From assembly GCF_900105585.1 (NCBI RefSeq), contig NZ_FNRT01000002.1, positions 1,736,001 to 1,800,000 on the forward strand: DNA of 64,000 nucleotides, read 5' to 3'. Below the pieces are notes generated by a model. The model did no database searches, had not been told where the DNA came from, and worked only from the letters and a program-made list of their open reading frames with translations. The position numbers and the translations under genes are program-made. Shown here in pieces: positions 46,401 to 55,246 of the stretch (position 1 is the first letter of the stretch; each line of letters opens with the position of its first letter). The DNA comes from Nocardioides exalbidus. GTDB lineage: Bacteria; Actinomycetota; Actinomycetes; Propionibacteriales; Nocardioidaceae.

Positions 46401-49400
46401 CGGCCGGCGGTGGCGCGATCGAGCTCCGCAGGGGCTCGGCCACCGGCGACCTGGTGAAGACCGTGCCGGTGCCTGCGACGGGCGCGAACTTCACCGACGT
46501 CTCGGTGGACGTGAGCGACCTCGGTGACGAGGCGATGAACCTCTTCTTCGTCTTCACCGGCGGCAGCGACATCCGGTTCAACTTCTTCGAGGCGATCGGC
46601 CAGGGCTCGTCGGAGGACGCGCTCCCGGAGGTCGCGGTCACCGCTCCCCAGCAGGGCGTGAAGCTCGACCCGGGCTCGGAGGTCACGGTCACCGCGGACG
46701 CCAGCCAGGACGGCGGCTCGATCGCGGAGGTCGAGTTCTTCGTCGACGGCGACTCGATCGGCACCGACACCACGGCGCCGTACACCGCCGAGTGGACGAC
46801 GCCCGAGGAGGAGGGGCTCTACCACCTGACCGCGGTCGCGACGAACGCCGCGGGCGAGTCGAAGACCTCGCGCATCGTGGTCGCCCAGGTCGGCGAGCTC
46901 TTCGGCGACCTGCTGCCCTTCAGCAACGTGGGCGGCCAGTTCGAGCGCCTCGGCGCCGGCTCCTTCCGGCTCACCGGCGCGGGTGCCGACACGTGGCAGG
47001 GCACCGACCAGTACACCGCCCTCTACGAGCCCGCCGGCGGCGACGACTCGTACGACGCCGTGGTGCGGGTCGACGCCAGCAACCTCACCCACCAGTCCGG
47101 CAAGGCCGGCCTCGTCATCCGCAACGACATGACGCAGCCCGGCACCTCGCCCGGCTACGCGATGGTCGCGTGGCGGCCGAGCGGCGGGATGGAGTTCCTC
47201 ACCGACCCCGACGGCAACGGCCAGCTCAACGCGTCGGTCGCCGGTGGCAGCACGAGCCTGCCGAAGTGGCTGAAGCTGAGCCGCCGCGGTGCCGAGGTGT
47301 CGGCGTACTGGTCCAACAACGGCACCACGTGGAGCCAGGTCGGTGCGGCGGTGACCCTGGCCGGCATCGGCGCCAGCCAGGACGTCGGCATGTTCGTGAT
47401 GTCGCACGAGACAACGGCGCGGACCGGGGACTTCGCCCAGTTCGCCATCGACTCCGACCCGGCCGAGCCGGAGCCGGAGACGCCGAGCGAGCCGCTCAGC
47501 TGCGTGGGCGGGCCGCTGACCGACGAGTTCGACTCGCCGGCGCTGCTCCCGAAGTGGGCGCTGCGCAACGCGCCCGGCCAGCCGATCACCCAGGCGGGCG
47601 GCAGCCTGCGGGTGCCGGTCACCGGTGCGGACATCAACGAGGCCAACACCGGTCCGGTGAGCTTCGCCGGGCAGGCGCTGCCGGCCGGCAACTGGGTCGC
47701 GACCACGAAGATCACGCTCGACCACAGCTCGCACTGGCAGTGGGCCGGCCTGGTCGTGCACCGCAACGACAACGAGTACAACAAGCTCGCCTTCGTCCGG
47801 CACCAGGACGGTGGCCGGCTGGTGGAGTTCCAGTCGGAGACCAACGGGACGCGCTCGACGCCGGGTGCCCCCCGCGTGCCGGTCGACTTCCCGTCGACGA
47901 TCCACCTGCGCCTCACCAACACCGGCGGCACGCTGACCGCGGCGTACTCCACCAACGGGGAGGCGTGGACCAACGTCGCCGGATCGACGGCGCTCAAGAC
48001 CGGCGCCGGCACGAGGATCGGGATCATGGCCGGCGGTGACCTCGGCGCCACGCCGCGGGTCGCCCAGGTCGACTGGTTCCGGGTGACGCCGGACGGCACG
48101 GCCGGCGCGGTGGAGGCCGACGACGAGTTCGCCGGCACGAGCCTCGACGGCTGCCGCTGGGCGGAGTCGGTGCGCTACAACTCTCGCACCGCCTCCGTGG
48201 TGGACGGGCACCTGAAGATCAGCACGGAGCCCGGCGACATCAACGGGGCCAACCCGTTGTCGCCGCGCAACTTCGTTCTGCAGGACGCGCCCGAGGGTGA
48301 CTGGGTGGCGACCACCCGCTTCAAGGCGCCGCTGAAGCACCGCTACCAGCTGGCCGGCCTGCTGATGTACGGCGACGACGACAACTACGCCAAGGCCGAC
48401 GTCGTGGCCTACAACGCTCCCGGCTCGGCGGTCGACCTCCGTGCGGAGATCGCGGCCGAGAAGGGTGGCAACGGCGTGGCAGGGGGTGACGCGATCAACA
48501 TCGCCGACAGCACCGAGAGCGGCTACTGGTACGTCCGGGTGACCAGGACCGGAACGGCCTACACCGCCGAGGTCAGCGACGGCGGCGTCACGTGGACGCC
48601 GATCGGCGACGGCATCACCTACGACGGTCCGCTCAACTCGCTCGGCCTGATGGCCATCGGTCCGGAGCAGGAGGAGCCGGTGACGGTCGAGTTCGACTGG
48701 TTCCGTCTCGACACGGGGGAGGAGCCGCCGGTCGACACCACGGCGCCGACCACCACCGCGAGCCAGGAGGTCCTGGCGGACGGCGTGCGGGTCACGCTCA
48801 CCGCCACCGACGACGCAGGCGGATCGGGCGTCGCGTCGACGGAGTACCGCGTCGGTGACGGCGACTGGACCGACTACGAGGCTCCGTTCGTGATCGACGA
48901 GCCCGGCACCTGGACGGTCGGGTACCGCTCGACCGACGTGGCCGGCAACGTCGAGGTCACAAAGTCGCTCGAGGTGGTCGTCGAGGCTCCCGACACGACC
49001 GCGCCCACGACGACCCTCACCTGGTCGCCGGCCGCACCGGACGGTGACGCGGGCTGGTTCGTCAGCACGCCGACCTTCACCCTGGCGGCAGACGACGGCG
49101 ACGGCTCGGGCATCGAGTCGACCGAGTACCGCCTCGACGGCGGCGCGTGGACGGCGTACGCCGGTGCGGTCGAGGTGGCCGACGGCGAGCACACGGTGGA
49201 GTTCCGCTCCACCGACGTCGCGGGCAACGTCGAGACCGCGGGCTCGGCCGAGGTGAAGGCCGACACCGTCACCCCGGCGACGGGCGCGACCCAGGAGGCC
49301 GTCGCCGACGGCGTCCGCGTGGTGCTGGAGGCGACGGATGCCACGTCCGGCGTGGCCGGCACCGAGGTGCGCGTCGACGGTGGCGCCTGGGCCGACTACG

Positions 49401-50290
49401 CGGGCCCGGTCGTCGTGACCGGTGCCGGCGAGCACGTGGTCCGCTACCGCTCGACCGACAAGGCCGGCAACGTCGAGGACGAGCAGTCGCTGACGGTCTC
49501 GGTCGACGGCCCGCCGGCCGACACCTCGGCACCGACGACCAGGGTGGCGACGGCTCCGGGCTCGCCCGACGGCAGCGCCGGCTGGTTCACCACGGCACCG
49601 ACGGTCACCCTGTCCGCGTCCGACGAGGGCTCCGGCGTGGCACGCACGGAGTACCGGGTCGGCAGCGGCCCGTGGACGACGTACGTCGCTCCCTTCGCGA
49701 TCACCGCGCAGGGCCGTCAGGTGCTCGAGGTGAGGTCGGTCGATCGGGCCGGCAACGTCGAGTCGGTGCAGTCGAGGGAGATGTCGCTCGACACGGCTGG
49801 TCCGGAGGTCGCGGTCGAGGGGCTGCGGGCGCGGACCTACCCGAGCCACCGGTCGGCCACCGTGTCGTGGTCGGGCTCCGACGCGACGTCGGGGATCCGC
49901 GGGGTGCGGGCGAGGCTCGACGGCGAGGTCGTCGAGGCGGGCGAGTGGCAGATGTGGACCCTGTCCACGGGCCGCCACGTCCTGACCGTCACCGGGACGG
50001 ACGTCGCCGGGAACACCAGCTCCCGGACGGTGGTGTTCACGGTGCAGGCGACCCGTGCATCGCTGAAGAAGGTGCTGGCGGCCTCGGCAGCCGGCGGTGA
50101 CCTCCGCCCGAAGCTCGCGAACAAGCTGATGCAGCTCGACAAGGGCGCCCGCAGGGCCGAGAACACGGGCGACCGGCGGGCGGCGAAGAAGCAGCTGAAG
50201 GCGATCCGCAAGCTGGTCCGCACGAAGGTCGAGGGCGACCTCCGCGCCGCCCTCCTGGCGCAGGTGAAGGAGCGCCTGGCGAAGCTGTGA
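43418..50290 (+). CDS. Secreted ThuA - PQQ-type sugar dehydrogenase - multi-module carbohydrate protein
   Basis: A 2290-residue exported protein with a signal peptide (cleavage near ASA-HP, residue 35). ThuA-like 40-275. A soluble glucose/aldose dehydrogenase beta-propeller follows at about 280-740, with GHTGGALDFGPDGSLYIGVGDD, LRGKILRI and MGFRNPFRFSVD. Then PKD at about 742-830, CBM6-like 945-1065, Ig-like 1070-1155, and three concanavalin-like DUF1349-type modules (about 1160-1350, 1360-1555, 1565-1770). About four tandem OmpL47-like repeats of about 85 residues (1773-2125), an Ig domain and a basic helical tail end it. It probably oxidises sugars outside the cell; the substrate is unknown. 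GGAGG precedes the ATG. Confidence 0.85.
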   Translation: MSRLSSPLKPTALLTVLALLGGLLLGVVAAAPASAHPGHGHVLIFTEDAAGDWHDAAIAQATPKVKAALEAAGMTVTVVHKETPGGSEAVFTDEGLEPFDAILVFQANGDPWNASEKAAMERWMEAGNGIAAVHNALDMRGNYPWWDNMVGSLMPGHAPTGTDPGPSGVVRNEDVSHPSTKHFDGTDSVTRWTRNDEWYNFSNNVRGTAHVLQTMDETTYSGGTQGYDHPISWCKPYEGGRFWATALGHFPSHYDEPEFMAQIVGGVKYVAGLEEGDCGGTVWSNFERVPLDQNTSAPYAIDIADDGRVFYTELVRGQIREYDPETQDVSTVLEVPVYSGGEDGMLGIALDPDFLDNGHVFVYRAPASANESDPANFWSTVSRFTMVNGAFDPASEKEIIRIPARRLPDEPGHTGGALDFGPDGSLYIGVGDDVNPHSEPSGGYAPISERPGTFHDARETSANTNDLRGKILRITPKADGTGYTIPDGNLFDEADDADDKTLPEIYAMGFRNPFRFSVDQETGWLSMADYSPDNNNDAPATRGPAGIAEWNLIKTAGNYGWPMCMGDNEPFRDVDYRTNPVTVGGYFDCDNPVNDSVRNTGLTELPPARAADMWYGYQRSSVPSVIPQGGGLAPMGGPFYRYDADLESDTKFPESYDGKPFFYEWARNKMYSIQLKDPATGEPGTEVEKVNPFLPNQQFLAPIDSKFGPDGSLYVLDWGGGYGRDNPNSGLFRVDYISGSRSPIAKITVDVDSGPAPLTVAFDGSGSSDPEGEDLTYEWDFDGDGTVDETGATASHTFSTKGVFNPRLTVTDPAGKDGTTTVPITVGNTRPSVDFNLPPDGSFFDFGDDLDWDVEVTDAEDGTVDPADVIIQPALGHDEHAHPTTPYTGLTGTTPTSLGGHAPDENIFFAIDARYTDGGGAGGANPLTGSDTTLVFPKLRQAEFFSRKSSSATLAPSTDAEGGKQVVVGKDGAWINFSPVNFHQIKRLALRVQSTAGGGAIELRRGSATGDLVKTVPVPATGANFTDVSVDVSDLGDEAMNLFFVFTGGSDIRFNFFEAIGQGSSEDALPEVAVTAPQQGVKLDPGSEVTVTADASQDGGSIAEVEFFVDGDSIGTDTTAPYTAEWTTPEEEGLYHLTAVATNAAGESKTSRIVVAQVGELFGDLLPFSNVGGQFERLGAGSFRLTGAGADTWQGTDQYTALYEPAGGDDSYDAVVRVDASNLTHQSGKAGLVIRNDMTQPGTSPGYAMVAWRPSGGMEFLTDPDGNGQLNASVAGGSTSLPKWLKLSRRGAEVSAYWSNNGTTWSQVGAAVTLAGIGASQDVGMFVMSHETTARTGDFAQFAIDSDPAEPEPETPSEPLSCVGGPLTDEFDSPALLPKWALRNAPGQPITQAGGSLRVPVTGADINEANTGPVSFAGQALPAGNWVATTKITLDHSSHWQWAGLVVHRNDNEYNKLAFVRHQDGGRLVEFQSETNGTRSTPGAPRVPVDFPSTIHLRLTNTGGTLTAAYSTNGEAWTNVAGSTALKTGAGTRIGIMAGGDLGATPRVAQVDWFRVTPDGTAGAVEADDEFAGTSLDGCRWAESVRYNSRTASVVDGHLKISTEPGDINGANPLSPRNFVLQDAPEGDWVATTRFKAPLKHRYQLAGLLMYGDDDNYAKADVVAYNAPGSAVDLRAEIAAEKGGNGVAGGDAINIADSTESGYWYVRVTRTGTAYTAEVSDGGVTWTPIGDGITYDGPLNSLGLMAIGPEQEEPVTVEFDWFRLDTGEEPPVDTTAPTTTASQEVLADGVRVTLTATDDAGGSGVASTEYRVGDGDWTDYEAPFVIDEPGTWTVGYRSTDVAGNVEVTKSLEVVVEAPDTTAPTTTLTWSPAAPDGDAGWFVSTPTFTLAADDGDGSGIESTEYRLDGGAWTAYAGAVEVADGEHTVEFRSTDVAGNVETAGSAEVKADTVTPATGATQEAVADGVRVVLEATDATSGVAGTEVRVDGGAWADYAGPVVVTGAGEHVVRYRSTDKAGNVEDEQSLTVSVDGPPADTSAPTTRVATAPGSPDGSAGWFTTAPTVTLSASDEGSGVARTEYRVGSGPWTTYVAPFAITAQGRQVLEVRSVDRAGNVESVQSREMSLDTAGPEVAVEGLRARTYPSHRSATVSWSGSDATSGIRGVRARLDGEVVEAGEWQMWTLSTGRHVLTVTGTDVAGNTSSRTVVFTVQATRASLKKVLAASAAGGDLRPKLANKLMQLDKGARRAENTGDRRAAKKQLKAIRKLVRTKVEGDLRAALLAQVKERLAKL

Positions 50291-50350
50291 GGCACCGACC
50301 GAGGCACTGAGTGCCGGCCGTGCCCGGGAGGACCAGTCAGGTCCCCCCGG

Positions 50351-50383
50351 GTCCGGCCGCGGCACGCCCCGGAGGGGCCGGAC
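50351..50383 (+). terminator. Probable hairpin terminator after the ThuA/PQQ gene
   Basis: Arms GTCCGGCC (50351-50358) and GGCCGGAC (50376-50383) form an 8-base stem in a GC-rich 146-base gap. A smaller stem GGCAC-TGA-GTGCC lies at 50303-50315. Confidence 0.45.
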
Positions 50384-50423
50384 GACGGGCTCGCCCCCAC
50401 CGTGGCGGCGCTCACACCCCCGC

Positions 50424-50429
50424 TAGGGT
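50424..50429 (+). promoter_or_regulatory. Leaderless promoter -10 (TAGGGT) of scoA
   Basis: TAGGGT ends seven bases before the ATG at 50437 and there is no Shine-Dalgarno sequence. The hexamer and spacing are the same as at dnaX. Confidence 0.5.
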
Positions 50430-50436
50430 GCGGGAC

Positions 50437-51261
50437 ATGGACAAAGTGGTCACCTCGGCGGCCGACGCCGTGGCCGACATCCCGGACGGTGCGACCCTCG
50501 CGGTCGGCGGCTTCGGTCTGTGCGGCATCCCGTCGGTCCTCATCGACGCAATCCTCGACGCGGGCACGTCCGACCTCGAGGCGGTCTCCAACAACTGCGG
50601 TGTGGACGAGTGGGGCCTGGGCCGGCTGCTGTTCGCGAAGCGGATCCGGCGGATGATCTCCTCCTACGTCGGGGAGAACAAGGAGTTCGCCCGGCAGTAC
50701 CTCTCCGGCGAGCTCGAGGTCGAGCTGACGCCGCAGGGCACGCTCGCGGAGCGGATGCGCGCAGGCGGTTCGGGGATCCCCGGGTTCTACACCGCGACCG
50801 GGGTGGGCACGCAGGTCGCCGAGGGTGGCCTGCCGTGGAAGTACGACGACGCCGGCAACGTGGTCGTGGCCTCGCCGCCGAAGGAGACCAAGGTCTTCTC
50901 CACGAAGGAAGGGGACCGGGAGTACGTCCTCGAGGAGGCCATCGTGGCCGACTTCGGGCTGGTGCGGGCCTGGAAGGGCGACCGCCACGGCAACCTCGTC
51001 TTCCGCGACTCCGCGCGCAACTTCAACCCGCTCGCGGCGATGTGCGGGCGGATCACCATCGTGGAGGTCGAGGAGCTCGTCGAGCCCGGCGAGCTCGACC
51101 CCAACGACGTCCACACGCCGGGGGTCTACGTGCAGCGGGTGGTGCAGCTGACGCCCGAGCAGGCCGCGGACAAGCGGATCGAGAAGGTCACCACGCGACC
51201 GCGGCCTTCGGCCGAGGACGCGCTGGTCGACGACGCGGCGACGCACGGACTGGGAGGCTGA
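50437..51261 (+). CDS. scoA: 3-oxoacid (succinyl-CoA:3-ketoacid) CoA-transferase subunit A
   Basis: A 274-residue subunit with the family motif GGFGLCGIP at 23-31 and SNNCG near 51-55. With subunit B it exchanges CoA between succinyl-CoA and acetoacetate or a related 3-oxoacid, feeding ketone-body or branched-chain breakdown. The exact oxoacid cannot be read from sequence. The start is ATG 50437. Subunit B follows after one base. Confidence 0.92.
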   Translation: MDKVVTSAADAVADIPDGATLAVGGFGLCGIPSVLIDAILDAGTSDLEAVSNNCGVDEWGLGRLLFAKRIRRMISSYVGENKEFARQYLSGELEVELTPQGTLAERMRAGGSGIPGFYTATGVGTQVAEGGLPWKYDDAGNVVVASPPKETKVFSTKEGDREYVLEEAIVADFGLVRAWKGDRHGNLVFRDSARNFNPLAAMCGRITIVEVEELVEPGELDPNDVHTPGVYVQRVVQLTPEQAADKRIEKVTTRPRPSAEDALVDDAATHGLGG

Positions 51262-51262
51262 G

Positions 51263-51931
51263 ATGAGCTGGACGCGTGAGGAGATGGCCGCGCGCGCGGC
51301 CTCGGAGCTGGTCGACGGCTCCTACGTGAACCTCGGGATCGGGCTGCCGACGCTGGTGCCGAACTACGTCGGCGACGACGTGGAGCTGGTGCTGCAGTCG
51401 GAGAACGGCATCCTCGGCGTGGGGGCGTACCCCTTCGAGGGCGAGGAGGACCCCGACCTGATCAACGCGGGCAAGGAGACGGTGACCCTGCGCAAGGGCG
51501 CGTCGTTCTTCGACTCCGCGCAGTCGTTCGGGATGATCCGCGGCGGCAAGATCGACGCGGCGATCCTCGGCGCCATGCAGGTGTCGGTCAACGGTGACAT
51601 CGCGAACTGGATGATCCCCGGGAAGATGGTCAAGGGCATGGGTGGCGCGATGGACCTGGTCCACGGCGCGAAGCGGGTGATCGTGCTGATGGAGCACACC
51701 GCCAAGGACGGGTCGCTGAAGATCCTCGACGAGTGCGACCTGCCCTACACCGGCAAGCGCGTGGTTCAGCGGATCATCACCGACCTCGCGGTCATCGACG
51801 TGATCGACCCCGCCACCGGTGAGGTCGCGCCGTCCGGGACCCTGGGCGAGCGGCAGCTCAAGCTCGTCGAGCTCGCTCCTGGCGTGACCGAGGACGAGGT
51901 GCGGGAGAAGACCGGCCCCGCGCTGGTCTGA
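51263..51931 (+). CDS. scoB: 3-oxoacid CoA-transferase subunit B
   Basis: A 222-residue subunit with the catalytic glutamate in Ser46-Glu47-Asn48-Gly49, which forms the CoA thioester intermediate. [11 protein letters not shown] lies at 25-35 and [13 protein letters not shown] in the C-terminal half. Operonic and probably translationally coupled with subunit A. The usual subunit length. Confidence 0.93.
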   Translation: MSWTREEMAARAASELVDGSYVNLGIGLPTLVPNYVGDDVELVLQSENGILGVGAYPFEGEEDPDLINAGKETVTLRKGASFFDSAQSFGMIRGGKIDAAILGAMQVSVNGDIANWMIPGKMVKGMGGAMDLVHGAKRVIVLMEHTAKDGSLKILDECDLPYTGKRVVQRIITDLAVIDVIDPATGEVAPSGTLGERQLKLVELAPGVTEDEVREKTGPALV

Positions 51932-51963
51932 GCCCTCGCCGACAGGTCGGGCACACTGCACGC

Positions 51964-54474
51964 GTGTCCGACCCGCTGCGCCTCCTGCTCGCCGCGCCGC
52001 CCGACCTCCCGGTCACTGCAGGCCTCGCGCCTCTCGTCGAGGCGCTCCGCACCCGCGGGGCCGCGGTGGTCCACGCGCCGCCCGGCACCGGCAAGACGAC
52101 CCTGGTCCCGCCCGCGGTCGCCGGGGTCGTGGACGGGCGGGTCGTCGTCACGCAGCCCAGCCGCATCGCGGCCCGGGCGGCCGCCCGCCGGCTGGCGCAC
52201 CTGCTCGGTGAACCCGTCGGCGAGACGGTCGGGTACTCCGTGCGCGGGGACCGGCGCGCCGGTCGGCGCACGCGCGTCGACGTCGTCACGACCGGTCTGC
52301 TGCTCCGGCGGATCCAGCAGGACCCCGAGCTCGCCGGCGTCGGCGCCGTGGTGCTCGACGAGGTGCACGAGCGGCACCTCGACGCGGACCTGACCCTGGC
52401 GCTGCTCGTCGACCTCCGGACCCACCTGCGTGAGGACCTGTCGCTGGTGGCGATGTCGGCCACCATCGAGGCCGACCGCACGGCGGCCCTGCTCGGCGGG
52501 GACGTCCCGGTGATCAGCGTCCCGGGCGCGCTGCACCCGGTCGAGGTGGTCTGGTGCCCGCCTCCTGCGGGAGTGCGTCGTACGGACGACCGGGGCATCA
52601 CGCCCGCGTTCCACGACCACGTCGCAGCGACCGTGCGCCGCGCGCTGGCGGGCCACGGGGGCGACGTCCTGGTCTTCGTGCCCGGTGTCGCCGAGGTCGA
52701 CGCGACCCTACGACGCCTGGCCGGCGTGGACGCCGACGTGCACGCCCTGCACGGACGCCTGCGCGGAGCCGAGCAGGACCGGGCGCTGGGCGAGGGCCCG
52801 CGCCGGCGGGTGATCGTCTCGACCGCGGTCGCCGAGTCGTCGCTGACGGTGCCCGGCGTGCGCGTCGTGGTGGACGCCGGCTTCTCGCGCGAGCCGCGCA
52901 CCGACCACCGTCGCGGACTGGCCTCCCTGGTCACCGTCGCGGTGAGCCGGGCCGCGGCCGAGCAGCGGGCCGGACGTGCCGGACGACTGGGACCGGGCAC
53001 GGTGCTGCGGTGCTGGTCCGAGGCGGACCACGCGCACCTCGCCGCCCACCCGACCCCGGAGATCGCGACCGCCGACCTGACGGCCTTCGCGCTGGAGGTG
53101 GCGTGCTGGGGCAGCGCCGACGTCGAGTCGATGGCGCTGCTGGACCAGCCACCGGCGCACGCCCTGGCGGCGGCCAGGGAGGTGCTGGTCGGCCTGGGGG
53201 CGATGACCGAGGACGGGAGGGCCACGCCGCGTGGCCGGTTGATCGCCGGCGTGCCGGCCGATCCCCGGCTGGCACGTGCCCTCATCGACGGGGCGGGTCT
53301 GGTCGGGGCAGGGCGGGCCGCGGAGGTGGTCGCGATGCTGAGCGAGGGCGTCCGCGCTCCCGGCGGCGACCTGGTCGCTGCGCTCCGGGCGCTGCGCGCC
53401 GACCGGACGTCCGGATCCTGGCGCCACCAGGTCACCCGGCTCGAGGAGGTCGTCGCCACGCAGGGCACGACCGGCGACCCCCCAGCACTCACCGACGACG
53501 TGGCGGTGGGCCTGGTGGTGGCCCTCGCGCACCCGGACCGGATCGCGCGCAAGCGCTCCGGCACGTCGAGCTACCTGATGACGTCCGGGACCGGGGCGGC
53601 ACTCGACCCGCGCGACCCGGGGCCGCTGGCCGGCCTGGAGTGGCTCGCGGTCGCCGACGCCGAGCGACGGCCCGGGCAACGGGAGGCCCGGATCCGCGCG
53701 GCGGCGCCCCTCACCGAGGACCTCGCGCTGGAGGCAGCGGCACCGTCGTGGACCGAGGTGGACGAGGTCACCTGGACCGGGGGTCGGGTGCTGGCCCGTC
53801 GCCGGACGCTGCTCGGCGCGATCGAGCTCGGCTCGGTCCCGCTCGGCGATCCCCCCGCGCAGGCCGTCAGCGACGCGATCGGCGAGGCCGTCGCCCGCGA
53901 GGGCATCGCCCTCCTCACCTGGACGGACGCGGCCACCGCACTGCGTGCGCGCCTCGACTTCCTGCACCGCGCGCTCGGCGACCCGTGGCCCGACGTGAGC
54001 GACGCGGCGCTGACGGAGGACCTCGACCCGTGGCTCGGGCAGCAGCTCGCCCGGGTCCGCTCGGCCCAGGACCTGCGGCGCATCGACGTCGCCGCGGCCC
54101 TGCGAGGGATGCTGCCGTGGCCGGCGGCAGGAAGGCTCGACGAGCTGGCCCCGGAGCGCGTCGAGGTGCCCAGCGGGTCGAGCGTGCGCATCGACTACTC
54201 CCAGGACCAGCCGGTGCTCGCCGTGCGTCTGCAGGAGGTCTTCGGCTGGACGGCAGTCCCGGTCCTGGCCGACGGCAGGGTCCCGCTGCTCCTGCACCTG
54301 CTCTCACCCGCCCGGCGCCCGGCCGCCGTCACCGCCGACCTGGAGTCCTTCTGGGACAACGGCTACCCGGGCGTCCGCGCCGACCTCCGTGGGCGCTACC
54401 CCAGGCACTCCTGGCCCGAGGACCCGCGCACCGCACCGGCCACCGCGCGGACGAACAACCCTCGCCGGCGCTGA
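51964..54474 (+). CDS. hrpB: ATP-dependent helicase HrpB
   Basis: An 836-residue DEAH/RHA-type helicase. Walker A APPGTGKTT at 38-46, DEVH box Asp132-His135 in LDEVHERHLD, and motif III MSATIE near 164-169. Late motifs include STAVAESSLTVPGVRVVVDAG and the QRAGRAGRLGPG arginine-finger motif. The HrpB C-terminal domain fills the last 250 residues. Its RNA or DNA substrate in bacteria is unsettled. GTG 51964 lies 32 bases after scoB, so it may share the transcript. Confidence 0.93.
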   Translation: MSDPLRLLLAAPPDLPVTAGLAPLVEALRTRGAAVVHAPPGTGKTTLVPPAVAGVVDGRVVVTQPSRIAARAAARRLAHLLGEPVGETVGYSVRGDRRAGRRTRVDVVTTGLLLRRIQQDPELAGVGAVVLDEVHERHLDADLTLALLVDLRTHLREDLSLVAMSATIEADRTAALLGGDVPVISVPGALHPVEVVWCPPPAGVRRTDDRGITPAFHDHVAATVRRALAGHGGDVLVFVPGVAEVDATLRRLAGVDADVHALHGRLRGAEQDRALGEGPRRRVIVSTAVAESSLTVPGVRVVVDAGFSREPRTDHRRGLASLVTVAVSRAAAEQRAGRAGRLGPGTVLRCWSEADHAHLAAHPTPEIATADLTAFALEVACWGSADVESMALLDQPPAHALAAAREVLVGLGAMTEDGRATPRGRLIAGVPADPRLARALIDGAGLVGAGRAAEVVAMLSEGVRAPGGDLVAALRALRADRTSGSWRHQVTRLEEVVATQGTTGDPPALTDDVAVGLVVALAHPDRIARKRSGTSSYLMTSGTGAALDPRDPGPLAGLEWLAVADAERRPGQREARIRAAAPLTEDLALEAAAPSWTEVDEVTWTGGRVLARRRTLLGAIELGSVPLGDPPAQAVSDAIGEAVAREGIALLTWTDAATALRARLDFLHRALGDPWPDVSDAALTEDLDPWLGQQLARVRSAQDLRRIDVAAALRGMLPWPAAGRLDELAPERVEVPSGSSVRIDYSQDQPVLAVRLQEVFGWTAVPVLADGRVPLLLHLLSPARRPAAVTADLESFWDNGYPGVRADLRGRYPRHSWPEDPRTAPATARTNNPRRR

Positions 54475-54514
54475 GCGACGCGTCGAGCCGGATCGGCACG
54501 AGGTGCGCCCGCGG

Positions 54515-55153
54515 CTACCCGGCCACCTGGAGCCCGGTCTCCCCGACGACCTGCGGCAGCGGTCCCACGAGGTGGGCGTCGAGCTCGACGGCCAGGCCCC
54601 ACCTCGAGCCCGCGCCGATGGCGAAGCGGGTGCAGGGCCAGGCCAGTCGGCCGACCTCGGCCTCCCAGAGCTTGCGCGCCGTCGCCGCGACCGGCTCGGC
54701 GCCTGGCGTCGCCGACGCGATCAGGTCGCTCTGCTCCACGACGTCGTGGAGGTGGCCGGGGACCGGGCCGTCGACGTGGGTGACGAGGGCGAGGAGGTAC
54801 GCCGAGCTCTCCGGTGCGACGGCGGCCATCCGGAGGCCGTCGGCGGTGAGCGCGGCGAGGTGGTCCGCCCGCGTGACGGTGTCCAGGAGGTCGAGGGCCG
54901 CCATGGCCCGCGCCTCGACCTGGAGCACCGGCGTGGCCCCGGTCAGCACGGCGATGTCGGAGCGCCGCCACGTGCGCGCGACGACGTACTCCTCACCCAG
55001 CTCCTGCTGGAGCCGCCACGCGATGCGGTCGCGCACGGGCCGGAAGGCGTCGCCGGTGAGCGCGAGGTAGGCCAGCTCGTCGTCGGCGAAGTCGTACGAC
55101 AGCGAGGCGAGCGTCATCGCGAGGGCGCCGACGACCGAGGGGCTGGCAGTCAT
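54515..55153 (-). CDS. Soluble protein of unknown function
   Basis: A 212-residue protein, mainly helical in the first 150 residues, without signal peptide or membrane segments. No motif recognised; the segment FADDELAYLALTGDAFRPVRDRIAWRLQQ is the most regular. Codon use is like its neighbours, which supports a real gene. ATG 55153 is chosen, and an ATG at 55162 is equally possible. It converges on hrpB with a 40-base gap. Confidence 0.6.
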   Translation of the reverse strand: MTASPSVVGALAMTLASLSYDFADDELAYLALTGDAFRPVRDRIAWRLQQELGEEYVVARTWRRSDIAVLTGATPVLQVEARAMAALDLLDTVTRADHLAALTADGLRMAAVAPESSAYLLALVTHVDGPVPGHLHDVVEQSDLIASATPGAEPVAATARKLWEAEVGRLAWPCTRFAIGAGSRWGLAVELDAHLVGPLPQVVGETGLQVAG

Positions 55154-55246
55154 GCGCTCCATGGAACCGCGCCGCGGGTGCACGTGGGAAGGGCCACGCG
55201 GACTGCCACCAGATGGGGTAGGCGCCGACGGGGTGGGCGCTCCGGC

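Noticed and set aside
43430..50365. 2311-codon open frame on the minus strand opposite the ThuA/PQQ gene
   Set aside because: Mirror frame of a GC-rich gene with low-complexity translation and no start signal; the plus-strand protein has recognisable modules throughout.
54396..55070. Overlapping minus-strand and plus-strand frames around 54.4-55.1 kb as extra genes
   Set aside because: They overlap hrpB and the unknown gene at 54515-55153, have Arg-rich translations, and lack start signals.
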